Below are positions 45,501 through 52,094 of a stretch of DNA of 64,000 nucleotides, one piece after another. The translations under genes and the position numbers were made by a program. The first letter of the stretch is position 1, and the number at the start of each line of letters is the position of its first letter. This stretch comes from Pedobacter sp. PACM 27299 (GTDB lineage: Bacteria > Bacteroidota > Bacteroidia > Sphingobacteriales > Sphingobacteriaceae). The DNA is taken from the NCBI RefSeq assembly GCF_001412655.1, contig NZ_CP012996.1, positions 2,418,001-2,482,000 on the forward strand, read 5' to 3'. The notes below the pieces were generated by a model, which saw nothing but the letters and a program-made list of their open reading frames with translations, was not told the DNA's origin and did not search any database.

Positions 45501-48500
45501 CACCCGCAAAATGCGCTGCTGCAAATTCCCCAATGCTATGGCCAATGAAAGCGGAAGGGAAAACACCCCAGCTCATCCATAATTTACCCAAAGCATAGCC
45601 GATCATAAACAGGGCTGGCTGACTATATTTCGTGTTTTTCAACTGCTCTTCTGCGGCCGGGTTGATTTCCGGAGGATAGATAATGTCTAAAAGGCTTTCC
45701 TGTAATTTAGGCATCAAAATCGCATTACATTCCTCCATCGCCATGCGAAACACAGGCTCATGTTCATATAATGCTTTTCCCATGCCTGGGAATTGCGCCC
45801 CTTGTCCGGGGAAAGTGAAAACCACTTCTCTGATGATTCCAGGGTTTTTCTTGGTTTGCCCAGGAACTAAGTTATTGCCCAATTCTATTTTAAGGGATTC
45901 CAGATCTGCAGCCAGTACAAATCTTCGGAATGGAAATGATTTTCTATGTTGATTTAAGGTATAGGCAATGTCTGGAAGGGCTAAGTCAGCACCATTTGCC
46001 AGGTATGCTGCAAGCTTTTCACCATATTGATTTAAACTCTGTTCGTTTTTAGCAGACCAGCTGATCAGCTGCAATGGGCGAGAAGGGCTAGAAGCTGGGC
46101 TCGCCGAAAGCTGATTTTCATGTGATTCCAGAATAACGTGTACATTGGTGCCGCCAACGCCAAAAGAGCTGACTCCTGCAAGGCGATGTTTGCCTTCCCA
46201 GTCCGTTAACTTTGTATTTACAATAAAAGGGCTGTTCTCAAAGTCTATATTCGGGTTTGCATGTTCATAATTGATACTTGCCGGAATTTGTTGGTGATGA
46301 AGGGCCAGACTGGCTTTAATCAAACCGGTAACGCCTGCCGCACAGGTCAGGTGGCCGAAATTGCTTTTTACCGACCCAATCGCACAATATTGTTTGTTTT
46401 CCTGCGGACCAAAAGCCAGGTTTAATCCTTCAATTTCTATTGGATCACCCAATGGGGTTGCAGTACCATGAGTTTCTATATAACTGATCATTGCTGGATC
46501 AACACCCGCATCATCAATGGCCATTCTAATGGCAGCAGCTTGTCCTTCTGCACTTGGTGCGGTAAAACTGCCTTTGCCACCGCCGTCGTTGCTAATTCCT
46601 ACCCCTTTAATTAAGGCGTAGATCTGATCTCCATCTCTTAATGCAGCAGCTTTATTTTTCAATAAAACGACCCCAGCACCATCGCTAAAAACAGTACCTT
46701 CTGCTGCGGCATCGAATGGCCGGCAATGACCGTCATTGCTCAGCATAGCACCTTCTTCATAAAGATGGCCTACATTGACTGGGGCATTAATGGTGGCACC
46801 ACCGGCAAGTGCCATTTCGCATTGTCCGCTTCTAATGCTCTGTACGGCTTGTGCAACGGCCAGGAGGGAAGTAGAACAGGCAGATTGAACATTTACCGCC
46901 GGTCCTTTTAGATTGAAAGCGTAAGCGGTTCTGGTGGCGACATAATCTTTATCATTGACGGTTACCACCTGGAATCTGCCAACGTTGTCGATCAGATCTG
47001 GATTGGGCAAGACATTATTGGCATAATAGGTATTCACACGGACGCCGGCAAAAACACCGGTTGGCCCTTCGTAATTGCCAGCTGCATAGCCTGTTTTTTC
47101 CAATACCTGCCAGGCAATTTCTAAAAATATACGCTGCTGTGGGTCCATTAGCTCAGCAAGCTTTGGTGTAATGCCAAAGAATGCAGCATCAAAACCCTGT
47201 ACTTCTTTTACAATTCCTCGTGCTTTTACATAATCAGGATGATTCCTGAGTCCTGCAGGAACGCTCGGATCAAGTTCTTCCTCTGTAAAAAATGTGGTGC
47301 TTTCTTTGCCGGCTTTCAGGAGTTCCCAAAGCTCAGCTACGCCATCTGCACCTGGAAAGCGACCGCTCATGCCAATTACCGCAATGTCGCGGTCCTCATT
47401 GGCTAAGATATTGGTTTTCCTAATAGCGGGAAGGCTTTCCTTGCCATCGAGAAAAGCGGCAAGGTCTTTTATAATTGGAAATTGATAAAGTCTGGTGATC
47501 GCCAAATGCAAACCATGACGGGTTTTTAATAAGGCAATTGATTTTTGAGCCAGCAGGGAATTTCCTCCAAGCTCAAAAAAGTTGTCTTCAATACCTACTC
47601 TGCTCAGGCCAAGAATTTCCTTCCAGATTTCTGAAAGTTGATTTTCTCTCTCATAACTGGGCGCTTGATAGGGATTGCTCAATAGATTGGTCACATCCGG
47701 ATCTGGTAAAGCAGCTTTATTTACTTTTCCATTCGGACTAAAAGGCAGGGCTTCCAACTGTACAATTAGCTGTGGCACCATATAATTAGGTAATTTGCTT
47801 TCTAAATAGCTGATCAGCGTTTTCTTGTCGTAGTTTTCATGAACCACCACATAAGCAATCAGTCTTTTATCGCCAAGCTGATTTTCTCTCGCCAAAATGA
47901 CACCTTGTTTAATGCCCGGGGCAGTTTGCAGGATGCTTTCAATCTCCCCCAGCTCAATCCTGTAGCCCCTGATTTTCACCTGATCATCAATACGACCGAG
48001 GTATTCAATCTCTCCATCTGCACGTTTTTTACCAAGATCGCCGGTCAGATATAAACGTGCTCCGGGTTCATTGGAAATGAAATCTTGAACAAAACGTTCC
48101 GCGGTGAGTTCCGGGCGGTTCAAATAGCCACGTGCCAAACCAGACCCGCCTATATAGATTTCTCCGGGTTCATCAGTTCCGGCCTCCTGAAGTTCGGTAT
48201 TGAGCACATATACTTTGGCATCACTAAAGGCCTTGCCAATAGGAATGGTATGATGGTATTCGGTGTTTTCATTAATCAGGTGCAGCAGTTTTCCAATGGT
48301 GGTTTCTGTAGGGCCATAGTGGTTTACCATGCGGCAGATACTGGATAGAGGACTGTTAATTTCATTAACCATGCTGGCACTCAATGCTTCACCGCCAAAT
48401 ATCAGCAGTTGTGCAGGCATTAAATCAATGCCATCCAGCGCTAGTGATTTCCAGTGGGACGGTACAATCTTAAGGCAGTCTATTGCCTGGTCCTTGAAAT

Positions 48501-49233
48501 AAGGATGGATATATTCAGGATTGTTAAAGTTTTCTTTACTGAAAAGGTGTAAGGTACCGCCAAGCGCTAAAGCGCTAAATATTACGGTATTTCCAAGATC
48601 GGTAGCCATAGTGGCACCTACGGCGTAGTTCTTACAGTTGGACAGGGGTAAATGAGCAGCTAAGCCTAGTATATAATCTGTTAAAGAATGATGTTCAATT
48701 AATACCCCTTTAGGAGCGCCTGTAGAGCCTGAAGTATAGATGACATAAGCAATCTGATCTGGAGAAATAGCAATCCCGCTGGCGTCGTTTGAAAACTCAG
48801 CCGTGATGCTCCATTCGTCGTCCGCCAGTACAATCGGTAATCCCGAGGCGGCAGATAGGAATGGTAAAGACCTCAAATCCGTGATTACCATTGCCGCATG
48901 ACTATCCTGAACCATATATTTCATACGTGCTACCGGAAATTCTGCATCAACGGGTACATAGGCAGCTCCAGCTTTGAAAATACCTAAAATACTGATGAGC
49001 ATATTTAAAGGGCTATTCAGGCAGATAGGAATGAGGCTTTCTTTGGCTATGCCTTTACTTATCAGATAATGGGCAAGGCGATTTGAAAGCTGATCCAGTT
49101 CCTGATAACTTAGGGCATGATCTTCAAATACGACTGCAGTATGATGGGGCGTTTTTTTGACCTGTTCAGAAAATAAGTCTAGAATGGTATTTCTATCCGT
49201 AAAATGGGAGAGGCTATTCATAACGATTGACAT
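42571..49233 (-). CDS. Hybrid NRPS-PKS, A-PCP-KS-AT-ACP-aminotransferase
   Basis: 2220 residues. Adenylation domain (1-530): YTSGSTGAPKG near 169 and YGPTETTIG near 308, but the A4 region reads ATDLGNT, so the usual Asp235 is replaced. PCP LGGNSLL (about 556). Ketosynthase (about 613-1040) with active Cys in QSACSTSL (about 785) and histidines in THGTATPLGDP and NFGHL. Acyltransferase with FPGQGAQFPGMG, GHSIGE (about 1232) and HAFHS, a malonyl-CoA pattern. ACP MGLDSLL (about 1557). Class III aminotransferase of the GSA type with TYGKVAGAG (PLP lysine about 1999). No ketoreductase or dehydratase is present, so the beta-keto group made by the KS should be transaminated to a beta-amine. The VPNARLGKDKEGNPAWF tail is the linker that normally precedes a C domain. 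Confidence 0.93.
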   Translation of the reverse strand: MSIVMNSLSHFTDRNTILDLFSEQVKKTPHHTAVVFEDHALSYQELDQLSNRLAHYLISKGIAKESLIPICLNSPLNMLISILGIFKAGAAYVPVDAEFPVARMKYMVQDSHAAMVITDLRSLPFLSAASGLPIVLADDEWSITAEFSNDASGIAISPDQIAYVIYTSGSTGAPKGVLIEHHSLTDYILGLAAHLPLSNCKNYAVGATMATDLGNTVIFSALALGGTLHLFSKENFNNPEYIHPYFKDQAIDCLKIVPSHWKSLALDGIDLMPAQLLIFGGEALSASMVNEINSPLSSICRMVNHYGPTETTIGKLLHLINENTEYHHTIPIGKAFSDAKVYVLNTELQEAGTDEPGEIYIGGSGLARGYLNRPELTAERFVQDFISNEPGARLYLTGDLGKKRADGEIEYLGRIDDQVKIRGYRIELGEIESILQTAPGIKQGVILARENQLGDKRLIAYVVVHENYDKKTLISYLESKLPNYMVPQLIVQLEALPFSPNGKVNKAALPDPDVTNLLSNPYQAPSYERENQLSEIWKEILGLSRVGIEDNFFELGGNSLLAQKSIALLKTRHGLHLAITRLYQFPIIKDLAAFLDGKESLPAIRKTNILANEDRDIAVIGMSGRFPGADGVAELWELLKAGKESTTFFTEEELDPSVPAGLRNHPDYVKARGIVKEVQGFDAAFFGITPKLAELMDPQQRIFLEIAWQVLEKTGYAAGNYEGPTGVFAGVRVNTYYANNVLPNPDLIDNVGRFQVVTVNDKDYVATRTAYAFNLKGPAVNVQSACSTSLLAVAQAVQSIRSGQCEMALAGGATINAPVNVGHLYEEGAMLSNDGHCRPFDAAAEGTVFSDGAGVVLLKNKAAALRDGDQIYALIKGVGISNDGGGKGSFTAPSAEGQAAAIRMAIDDAGVDPAMISYIETHGTATPLGDPIEIEGLNLAFGPQENKQYCAIGSVKSNFGHLTCAAGVTGLIKASLALHHQQIPASINYEHANPNIDFENSPFIVNTKLTDWEGKHRLAGVSSFGVGGTNVHVILESHENQLSASPASSPSRPLQLISWSAKNEQSLNQYGEKLAAYLANGADLALPDIAYTLNQHRKSFPFRRFVLAADLESLKIELGNNLVPGQTKKNPGIIREVVFTFPGQGAQFPGMGKALYEHEPVFRMAMEECNAILMPKLQESLLDIIYPPEINPAAEEQLKNTKYSQPALFMIGYALGKLWMSWGVFPSAFIGHSIGEFAAAHFAGVLSLPDALNIIATRGQLMSELPGGSMLSVREKAETLRPLLPTEIAIAAINSPDLCVLAGPDDAIAAFSALLNEKEIANRLLHTSHAFHSYMMDPVLEPFTKELLQLKFNAPLIPIYSTVKGRKMTDQEATDPTYWANHLRSTVLFDDAAAELLAENTGKAFIEMGPGNATATFLRQQPQGKNNLIISSLEMPKDQESAYHSLLKAFGQLWLNGYQADWTAFYKEEKRIRLVDLPTYAFNKTKYWVEAPLSTNFNAPFTFSPVEESQISSNQQTTAVMRKQSLISQIKDILENTSGIDMQDASAEMSFIEMGLDSLLLTQIAIALKKSFQVPVTFRQLNEEFSNLELLANYLDQQLPPETSTTVSLASFAPPTAPAANSWDSSSNGTHAGYHPQNSAAAIDLISQQIQLLARQVALLQGNPTPIPQNSVSLMVTPPVPPQDAVTLKNGKTPDLTPEELVEIKKPFGASPKIEKQSAALNQAQQAYLNDLTARYTEKTASSKRYTQENRTHMADPRVVSGFKPATKELVYSIVINKSKGSKFWDLDGNEYIDALNGFGSNMLGYQPDVIKNALLDQIEKGYEIGPQHELAGEVSKLICEFTDFDRSALCNTGSEAVLGAMRIARTVTGRSLIVAFTGSYHGIVDEVIVRGSKKLKSFPAAPGIMPEAVQNMLILDYGTDESLRIIKERAHELAAVLVEPVQSRRPEFQPIAFLKSLRTLTEEAGTALIFDEVISGFRFHPRGTQGLFDIKADLGTYGKVAGAGISIGIIAGKRKFMDALDGGFWQYGNDSVPEIGVTYFAGTFVRHPLALATAKASLTYMKEQGPGLQSGLNDKTKYIADTLNAIIKKLDVPMFIAQFGSLWRVKFLEDYAYTELFFTLMRLKGIHILEGFSCFLTTAHSQDDIDKIINNFEESLMELKNAGFIPVYSHPAETEKIPAKMDIFNSPPVPNARLGKDKEGNPAWFVEDEKNPGKYLQVN

Positions 49234-49586
49234 TTAATCTCTTTTATATTTGATTGTTCAGCAAAAAACAGGCTTATTTTTTTAAAATTAATAAGATCAA
49301 TGGAAATTATACATTCTGTCATGATCAAAAATACTAAAATAGCCGGTTTATTTTCGGGCAAATAAATGCCTGAGGAGTGGCTAGCGGATTAACTACGTGT
49401 ATGCTAGTAAATAGCAGGATCTGATCGGCCATCAATATGACCTCCTTTTAAGAAAAGGAATGAAATGCAGGGCGCATTTTTTTTTGTAAAAAAAGAAAAA
49501 AAATCCCGCTTATTAAATGGTAAGGCATATTAACGTGGATTAATGCCTGATATTGTGGTATAGTGTACCCAATAGTGTACAAAAAA
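49234..49586. other. Upstream region of the NRPS operon
   Basis: No gene. On the minus strand TATTTTTG (49326-49333) matches TAnnTTTG about 95 bp before the synthetase start; the nearest TTTG further upstream is 25 bp away, longer than usual. A short hairpin TCCTTTT-AAG-AAAAGGA lies at 49444-49460. The 9-bp direct repeat ATAGTGTAC (49560-49568 and 49572-49580) lies at the far end. Confidence 0.3.
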
Positions 49587-49604
49587 AGCCGCTAAACAGC
49601 AGCT
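49587..49604 (-). terminator. Rho-independent terminator of the 69-residue gene
   Basis: On the minus strand AGCTGCT pairs with AGCGGCT (one G-T pair) around a GTTT loop, followed by seven T residues (49587-49581). It begins 11 bp after the stop at 49615. Confidence 0.8.
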
Positions 49605-49614
49605 CTCTTATTTT

Positions 49615-49824
49615 TTATTTCTTTTCTGGTCCTTTTTCTGGTGCCTTTTCCGGTGGAGTAGATACAATCTCTCCGAATTCATTCACATAAGCCATCATGC
49701 TTTCTAGATCACCACCAGTAGAATTTTGTTGACGCTCTTGCTTGCGATGTTCTTTATCTTCTTTTTTCTTCTGCCTGTTTTTTTCTAGTTGCTTCTTCAT
49801 GAAGGTAGCCTGAGATTTAGCCAT
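49615..49824 (-). CDS. Small highly charged protein, cold-shock-associated type
   Basis: 69 residues beginning MAKSQATFMKKQLEKNRQKKKED: an extended, lysine/glutamate/arginine-rich helix, then the conserved-looking MMAYVNEFGEIVSTPPE and a Lys/Glu/Pro tail. From memory, proteins of this form in Bacteroidota are usually encoded directly upstream of, or fused to, a cold-shock domain protein; no such gene follows here and a terminator comes immediately after. It may bind RNA through its basic helix. The function is unproven. Confidence 0.65.
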   Translation of the reverse strand: MAKSQATFMKKQLEKNRQKKKEDKEHRKQERQQNSTGGDLESMMAYVNEFGEIVSTPPEKAPEKGPEKK

Positions 49825-50189
49825 AAATTCAATGTATTAGTTAAAAAATAACTTTCTCCTCTGGTTTTACCTATTCTTTAATGCCTGATTACCTGAGTCC
49901 CCTATGGATCAATAATGGCTAGAATGTAATTTAATTCTCGGGAGGCAACGGATCAGCAACCTGGAGAAATTGAAACCTAATCAATTGAATTGATTAGTGG
50001 GTAAGTAGAAAGAGAATAGTTGTAATGATATCCCGTTTCATGCAAATATAAACAATTTTAAGTTCATAATCAATTCTCTGAGTGGTAAAATGATGGTTCT
50101 TGAAGAAAGCTGGTGTTTAAACGCCTTTTGATGCTTAATGTGAATGAATCTAAATTGCATTCTCCGGCCTTGTTTGAGCTTTCAATTTC
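49825..50189. other. Intergenic region with 10-bp-arm palindrome
   Basis: No gene. CTAATCAATT-G-AATTGATTAG (49977-49997) is a perfect inverted repeat with a one-base centre, the size and symmetry of a dimeric repressor site. It lies between the divergent 69-residue and CDGSH genes. Confidence 0.45.
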
Positions 50190-50197
50190 TATTTTTG
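50170..50197 (+). promoter_or_regulatory. Bacteroidota-type promoter of CDGSH gene
   Basis: TTG (50170-50172), a 17-bp spacer and TATTTTTG (50190-50197, matching TAnnTTTG), followed 15 bp later by the ATG at 50213. Predicted leader about 11 bases. Confidence 0.6.
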
Positions 50198-50212
50198 TCA
50201 AAAATTTAAAAA

Positions 50213-50437
50213 ATGTCAAAAACAAAACTAACCATAAATAACAACGGATCTGTAAAGATCGAAGGAGACTTTGAAATTGTAGATATGCAGGGAAATGAAT
50301 ACAATTTGCAAGGTAGAACAGCTTTGTCAATTTGTCGTTGTGGATTATCAGCTAACAAACCTTTCTGTGATGGTGCACACCGTGGTCATTTTGAGCATGA
50401 AGCAGTAGCATTCGCACTTCCTCCAAAAAAAGCATAA
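50213..50437 (+). CDS. CDGSH iron-sulfur domain protein
   Basis: 74 residues. The 2Fe-2S site is complete: Cys41, Cys43, Cys52 and His56 in CRCGLSANKPFCDGAH, the C-x-C...C-D-G-(S/A)-H signature of the mitoNEET-like family. It is a small cytoplasmic protein with a single CDGSH motif; roles in iron or redox handling are known for relatives, not shown here. It has its own promoter and terminator. Confidence 0.93.
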   Translation: MSKTKLTINNNGSVKIEGDFEIVDMQGNEYNLQGRTALSICRCGLSANKPFCDGAHRGHFEHEAVAFALPPKKA

Positions 50438-50468
50438 GTTAAGTAAGGAATCTCAGCATGATAAAATG

Positions 50469-50499
50469 GGGTGTTCAATTAAGTTTGAGCACCCTTTTT
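50469..50499 (+). terminator. Rho-independent terminator after CDGSH gene
   Basis: GGGTGTTCAA (50469-50478) pairs with TTGAGCACCC (50485-50494, one G-T pair), followed by five T residues. Confidence 0.88.
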
Positions 50500-50593
50500 G
50501 CATAAGAAGGACTGCTGTTGAATATGGGCTTTAGCGCTGTTCAGGTTTGCTAGGCCTTTAGTAAGGTTTTAAATCGGGGCTAACAGGTCATTT

Positions 50594-50643
50594 GGCCCTA
50601 GCAGAGCCCTGCCAGCCCCCTGTCGGAGCGCTGCTAGAGCCTG
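50594..50643. repeat. GC-rich 11-bp degenerate repeat with hairpin potential
   Basis: GCCCTAGCAGA (50595), GCCCTGCCAGC (50606), CCCCTGTCGGA (50617), GCGCTGCTAGA (50628) and GCCTG (50639) follow in exact 11-bp phase. The outer units also form an imperfect 14-bp inverted repeat (50594-50607 with 50628-50641, two mismatches). The rest of the 50500-50746 intergenic stretch shows nothing. Confidence 0.5.
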
Positions 50644-50746
50644 ATTAAAATTAAACTGTTCTACTGGAATAAACTTACCCTTCTCCTCAATAGTTTCTGT
50701 TAAAGGGATGTAGATATAGAACAGCAGAAAAAAGCTTAAATGTCTG

Positions 50747-51319
50747 TTATTTGCTAAGCGTTAAGGTATAGCTAGCGCTGATTTTAGCTTTGATGGTATC
50801 CGTAATTGACTTTCTGGGTTTGATCACCATTGTGTAGGTTAGACCTCCATCATTCAGGTAGCTTTTTAATAGCTCTTTGTCCATGACCTGGCTTAGGCTG
50901 AAGTTCGTAGAAATTGCATCAATAGAAGAGGTGTTGATGAATTTGGCCAGACTATCTGTCTTCATGCTACTCACTAAATTTACCCTTACAGATCCGATAT
51001 TGCTGAAATTATTTCTCACACTTACGCTGTCCTTAACCTTGGGTACGTAGGTAAAGCTGAAGTTCGAAAGTCTGGCAGTTTGAATATTGTTTACGCTGAA
51101 GTTTTCTCCTCCCAGGTCGGCAATTGCAGCCCGGATATCTATGGTGGTTGGAAGATTTTTGATGACAGCAGAGTCTCTGTTTACTACCATAGGGGGAATG
51201 CTGATGAGTATCGTGTCGGGCTTAATAATGACATCCCGCTGGATGCTTTCCGAAACTTTATTGCAAGCTGAAAATGCCAGTAGAAGAGTAGCTGCTATTA
51301 AAACTAAGTTCGTTTTCAT
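50747..51319 (-). CDS. Uncharacterised lipoprotein
   Basis: 190 residues from the ATG at 51319: MKTNLVLIAATLLLAFSAC, a signal peptide with lipobox FSAC (Cys19). The frame is open for 74 codons upstream, but that part has no signal character and a promoter element lies inside it. The mature protein alternates hydrophobic and polar residues in short strands (TARLSNFSFTYVP, IGSVRVNLVSSM, TYTMVIKPRKS), suggesting a beta sandwich. No family recognised. Location: periplasmic face of the inner or outer membrane. Confidence 0.75.
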   Translation of the reverse strand: MKTNLVLIAATLLLAFSACNKVSESIQRDVIIKPDTILISIPPMVVNRDSAVIKNLPTTIDIRAAIADLGGENFSVNNIQTARLSNFSFTYVPKVKDSVSVRNNFSNIGSVRVNLVSSMKTDSLAKFINTSSIDAISTNFSLSQVMDKELLKSYLNDGGLTYTMVIKPRKSITDTIKAKISASYTLTLSK

Positions 51320-51324
51320 AAAGG

Positions 51325-51332
51325 CAAAAGTA
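51325..51332 (-). promoter_or_regulatory. -7 element placing the lipoprotein start; possibly leaderless
   Basis: TACTTTTG on the minus strand matches TAnnTTTG and ends only 5 bp before the ATG at 51319. Transcription would begin at or very near the start codon. A -33 element is not obvious. Confidence 0.45.
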
Positions 51333-51776
51333 CACATTAACCGGCAGATTTGGGAACCCTCTTTTGGAAGATGTGATACTGGGAAAGGTGCTGTAGATCC
51401 TGGTGGATTTCGATCAGCATAAGTGTATGAAATGACCTGCTGATTTTTACTGAATTGTTGTTTTGATCTATAAAATAGGAGGGGTATTTCGCTTTTTTTA
51501 TGCACTAAATTTTGTACCTTGTTGGAACCTTCGATAACCACCTTTTCTCTTAATAAAACTCAAAACCTCCCTGATGTTTGGCTAAAATAAGCACCCATAT
51601 AATGTTTTGTTGGGTTTTATAAATCCTTGTTTTTCAGTAGTTTTGTTTATTTTGCTTGATCTTTTGCTAAATGTAGGTAGAGCTTCGAGTCTTATTTTTG
51701 TTTGATTTTACAGAATTAAATTCTGTGTCACTATTAAATCACCTGTATTACAGGTGATTGGGTGTGTTTGTGTCGA
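51333..51776. other. Intergenic region with 11-bp-arm palindrome
   Basis: No gene supported. AATCACCTGTA-T-TACAGGTGATT (51737-51759) lies 18 bp beyond the stop of the 83-residue gene and may end its transcript or bind a regulator; no strong T run follows on either strand. Confidence 0.4.
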
Positions 51777-52028
51777 TTAATATTGTTGACGTTGGTAGGC
51801 TGCTGAAAAATCTGTTCTCATCTCCTTAAACCTGGCGACAACAGTTGCGATAAATGCTTCGTCCAGAATCTGGAAAATCTCATTTGCGCCACCTCCTGTA
51901 AGGTCTAATTCGGATAATTTATAGCTCTGCTCCAGTCCGCCCTGCTCGAACTTAATGATGTATTTTTGGTTCATATTGAACAAGGTGATTTTGCATTCCG
52001 GGTGCGGTAGTTCTGCGATTACTCTCAT
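51777..52028 (-). CDS. Conserved-looking small protein of unknown function
   Basis: 83 residues (MRVIAELPHPECKITLFNMN...). The N-terminal part reads as short beta strands (CKITLFNMNQKYIIKFEQ) and the C-terminal half as helices (ANEIFQILDEAFIATVVARFKEM). It resembles a small protein I recall from many Bacteroidota genomes without assigned function. Its start lies 14 bp after the terminator stem of the peptidase gene, with no visible promoter between, so it may rely on read-through or on a promoter hidden in the hairpin region. Confidence 0.65.
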   Translation of the reverse strand: MRVIAELPHPECKITLFNMNQKYIIKFEQGGLEQSYKLSELDLTGGGANEIFQILDEAFIATVVARFKEMRTDFSAAYQRQQY

Positions 52029-52040
52029 GTGATCAGTTGT

Positions 52041-52079
52041 AAAAATGGCCGTCTTTACGTAGTTGAAAGACGGCCATTT
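52041..52079 (-). terminator. Rho-independent terminator of the S46 peptidase gene
   Basis: AAATGGCCGTCTTT (52043-52056) pairs perfectly with AAAGACGGCCATTT (52066-52079) around a 9-base loop; on the minus strand a five-T run ends at 52041. Confidence 0.9.
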
Positions 52080-52094
52080 GGTATCATATTTAGA

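Noticed and set aside
45269..45598. 109-codon plus-strand frame in the hybrid synthetase
   Set aside because: Antisense to the acyltransferase domain, whose motifs are intact.
49444..49490. Hairpin and T9 run upstream of the NRPS operon as a plus-strand terminator
   Set aside because: No plus-strand gene ends nearby, and hairpin and T run are not adjacent.
50070..50330. 86-codon minus-strand frame over the CDGSH gene
   Set aside because: Overlaps a complete CDGSH motif and its promoter on the plus strand.
51320..51541. 74-codon N-terminal extension of the lipoprotein frame
   Set aside because: No signal character, and a good lipoprotein signal and a -7 promoter element lie downstream of it.
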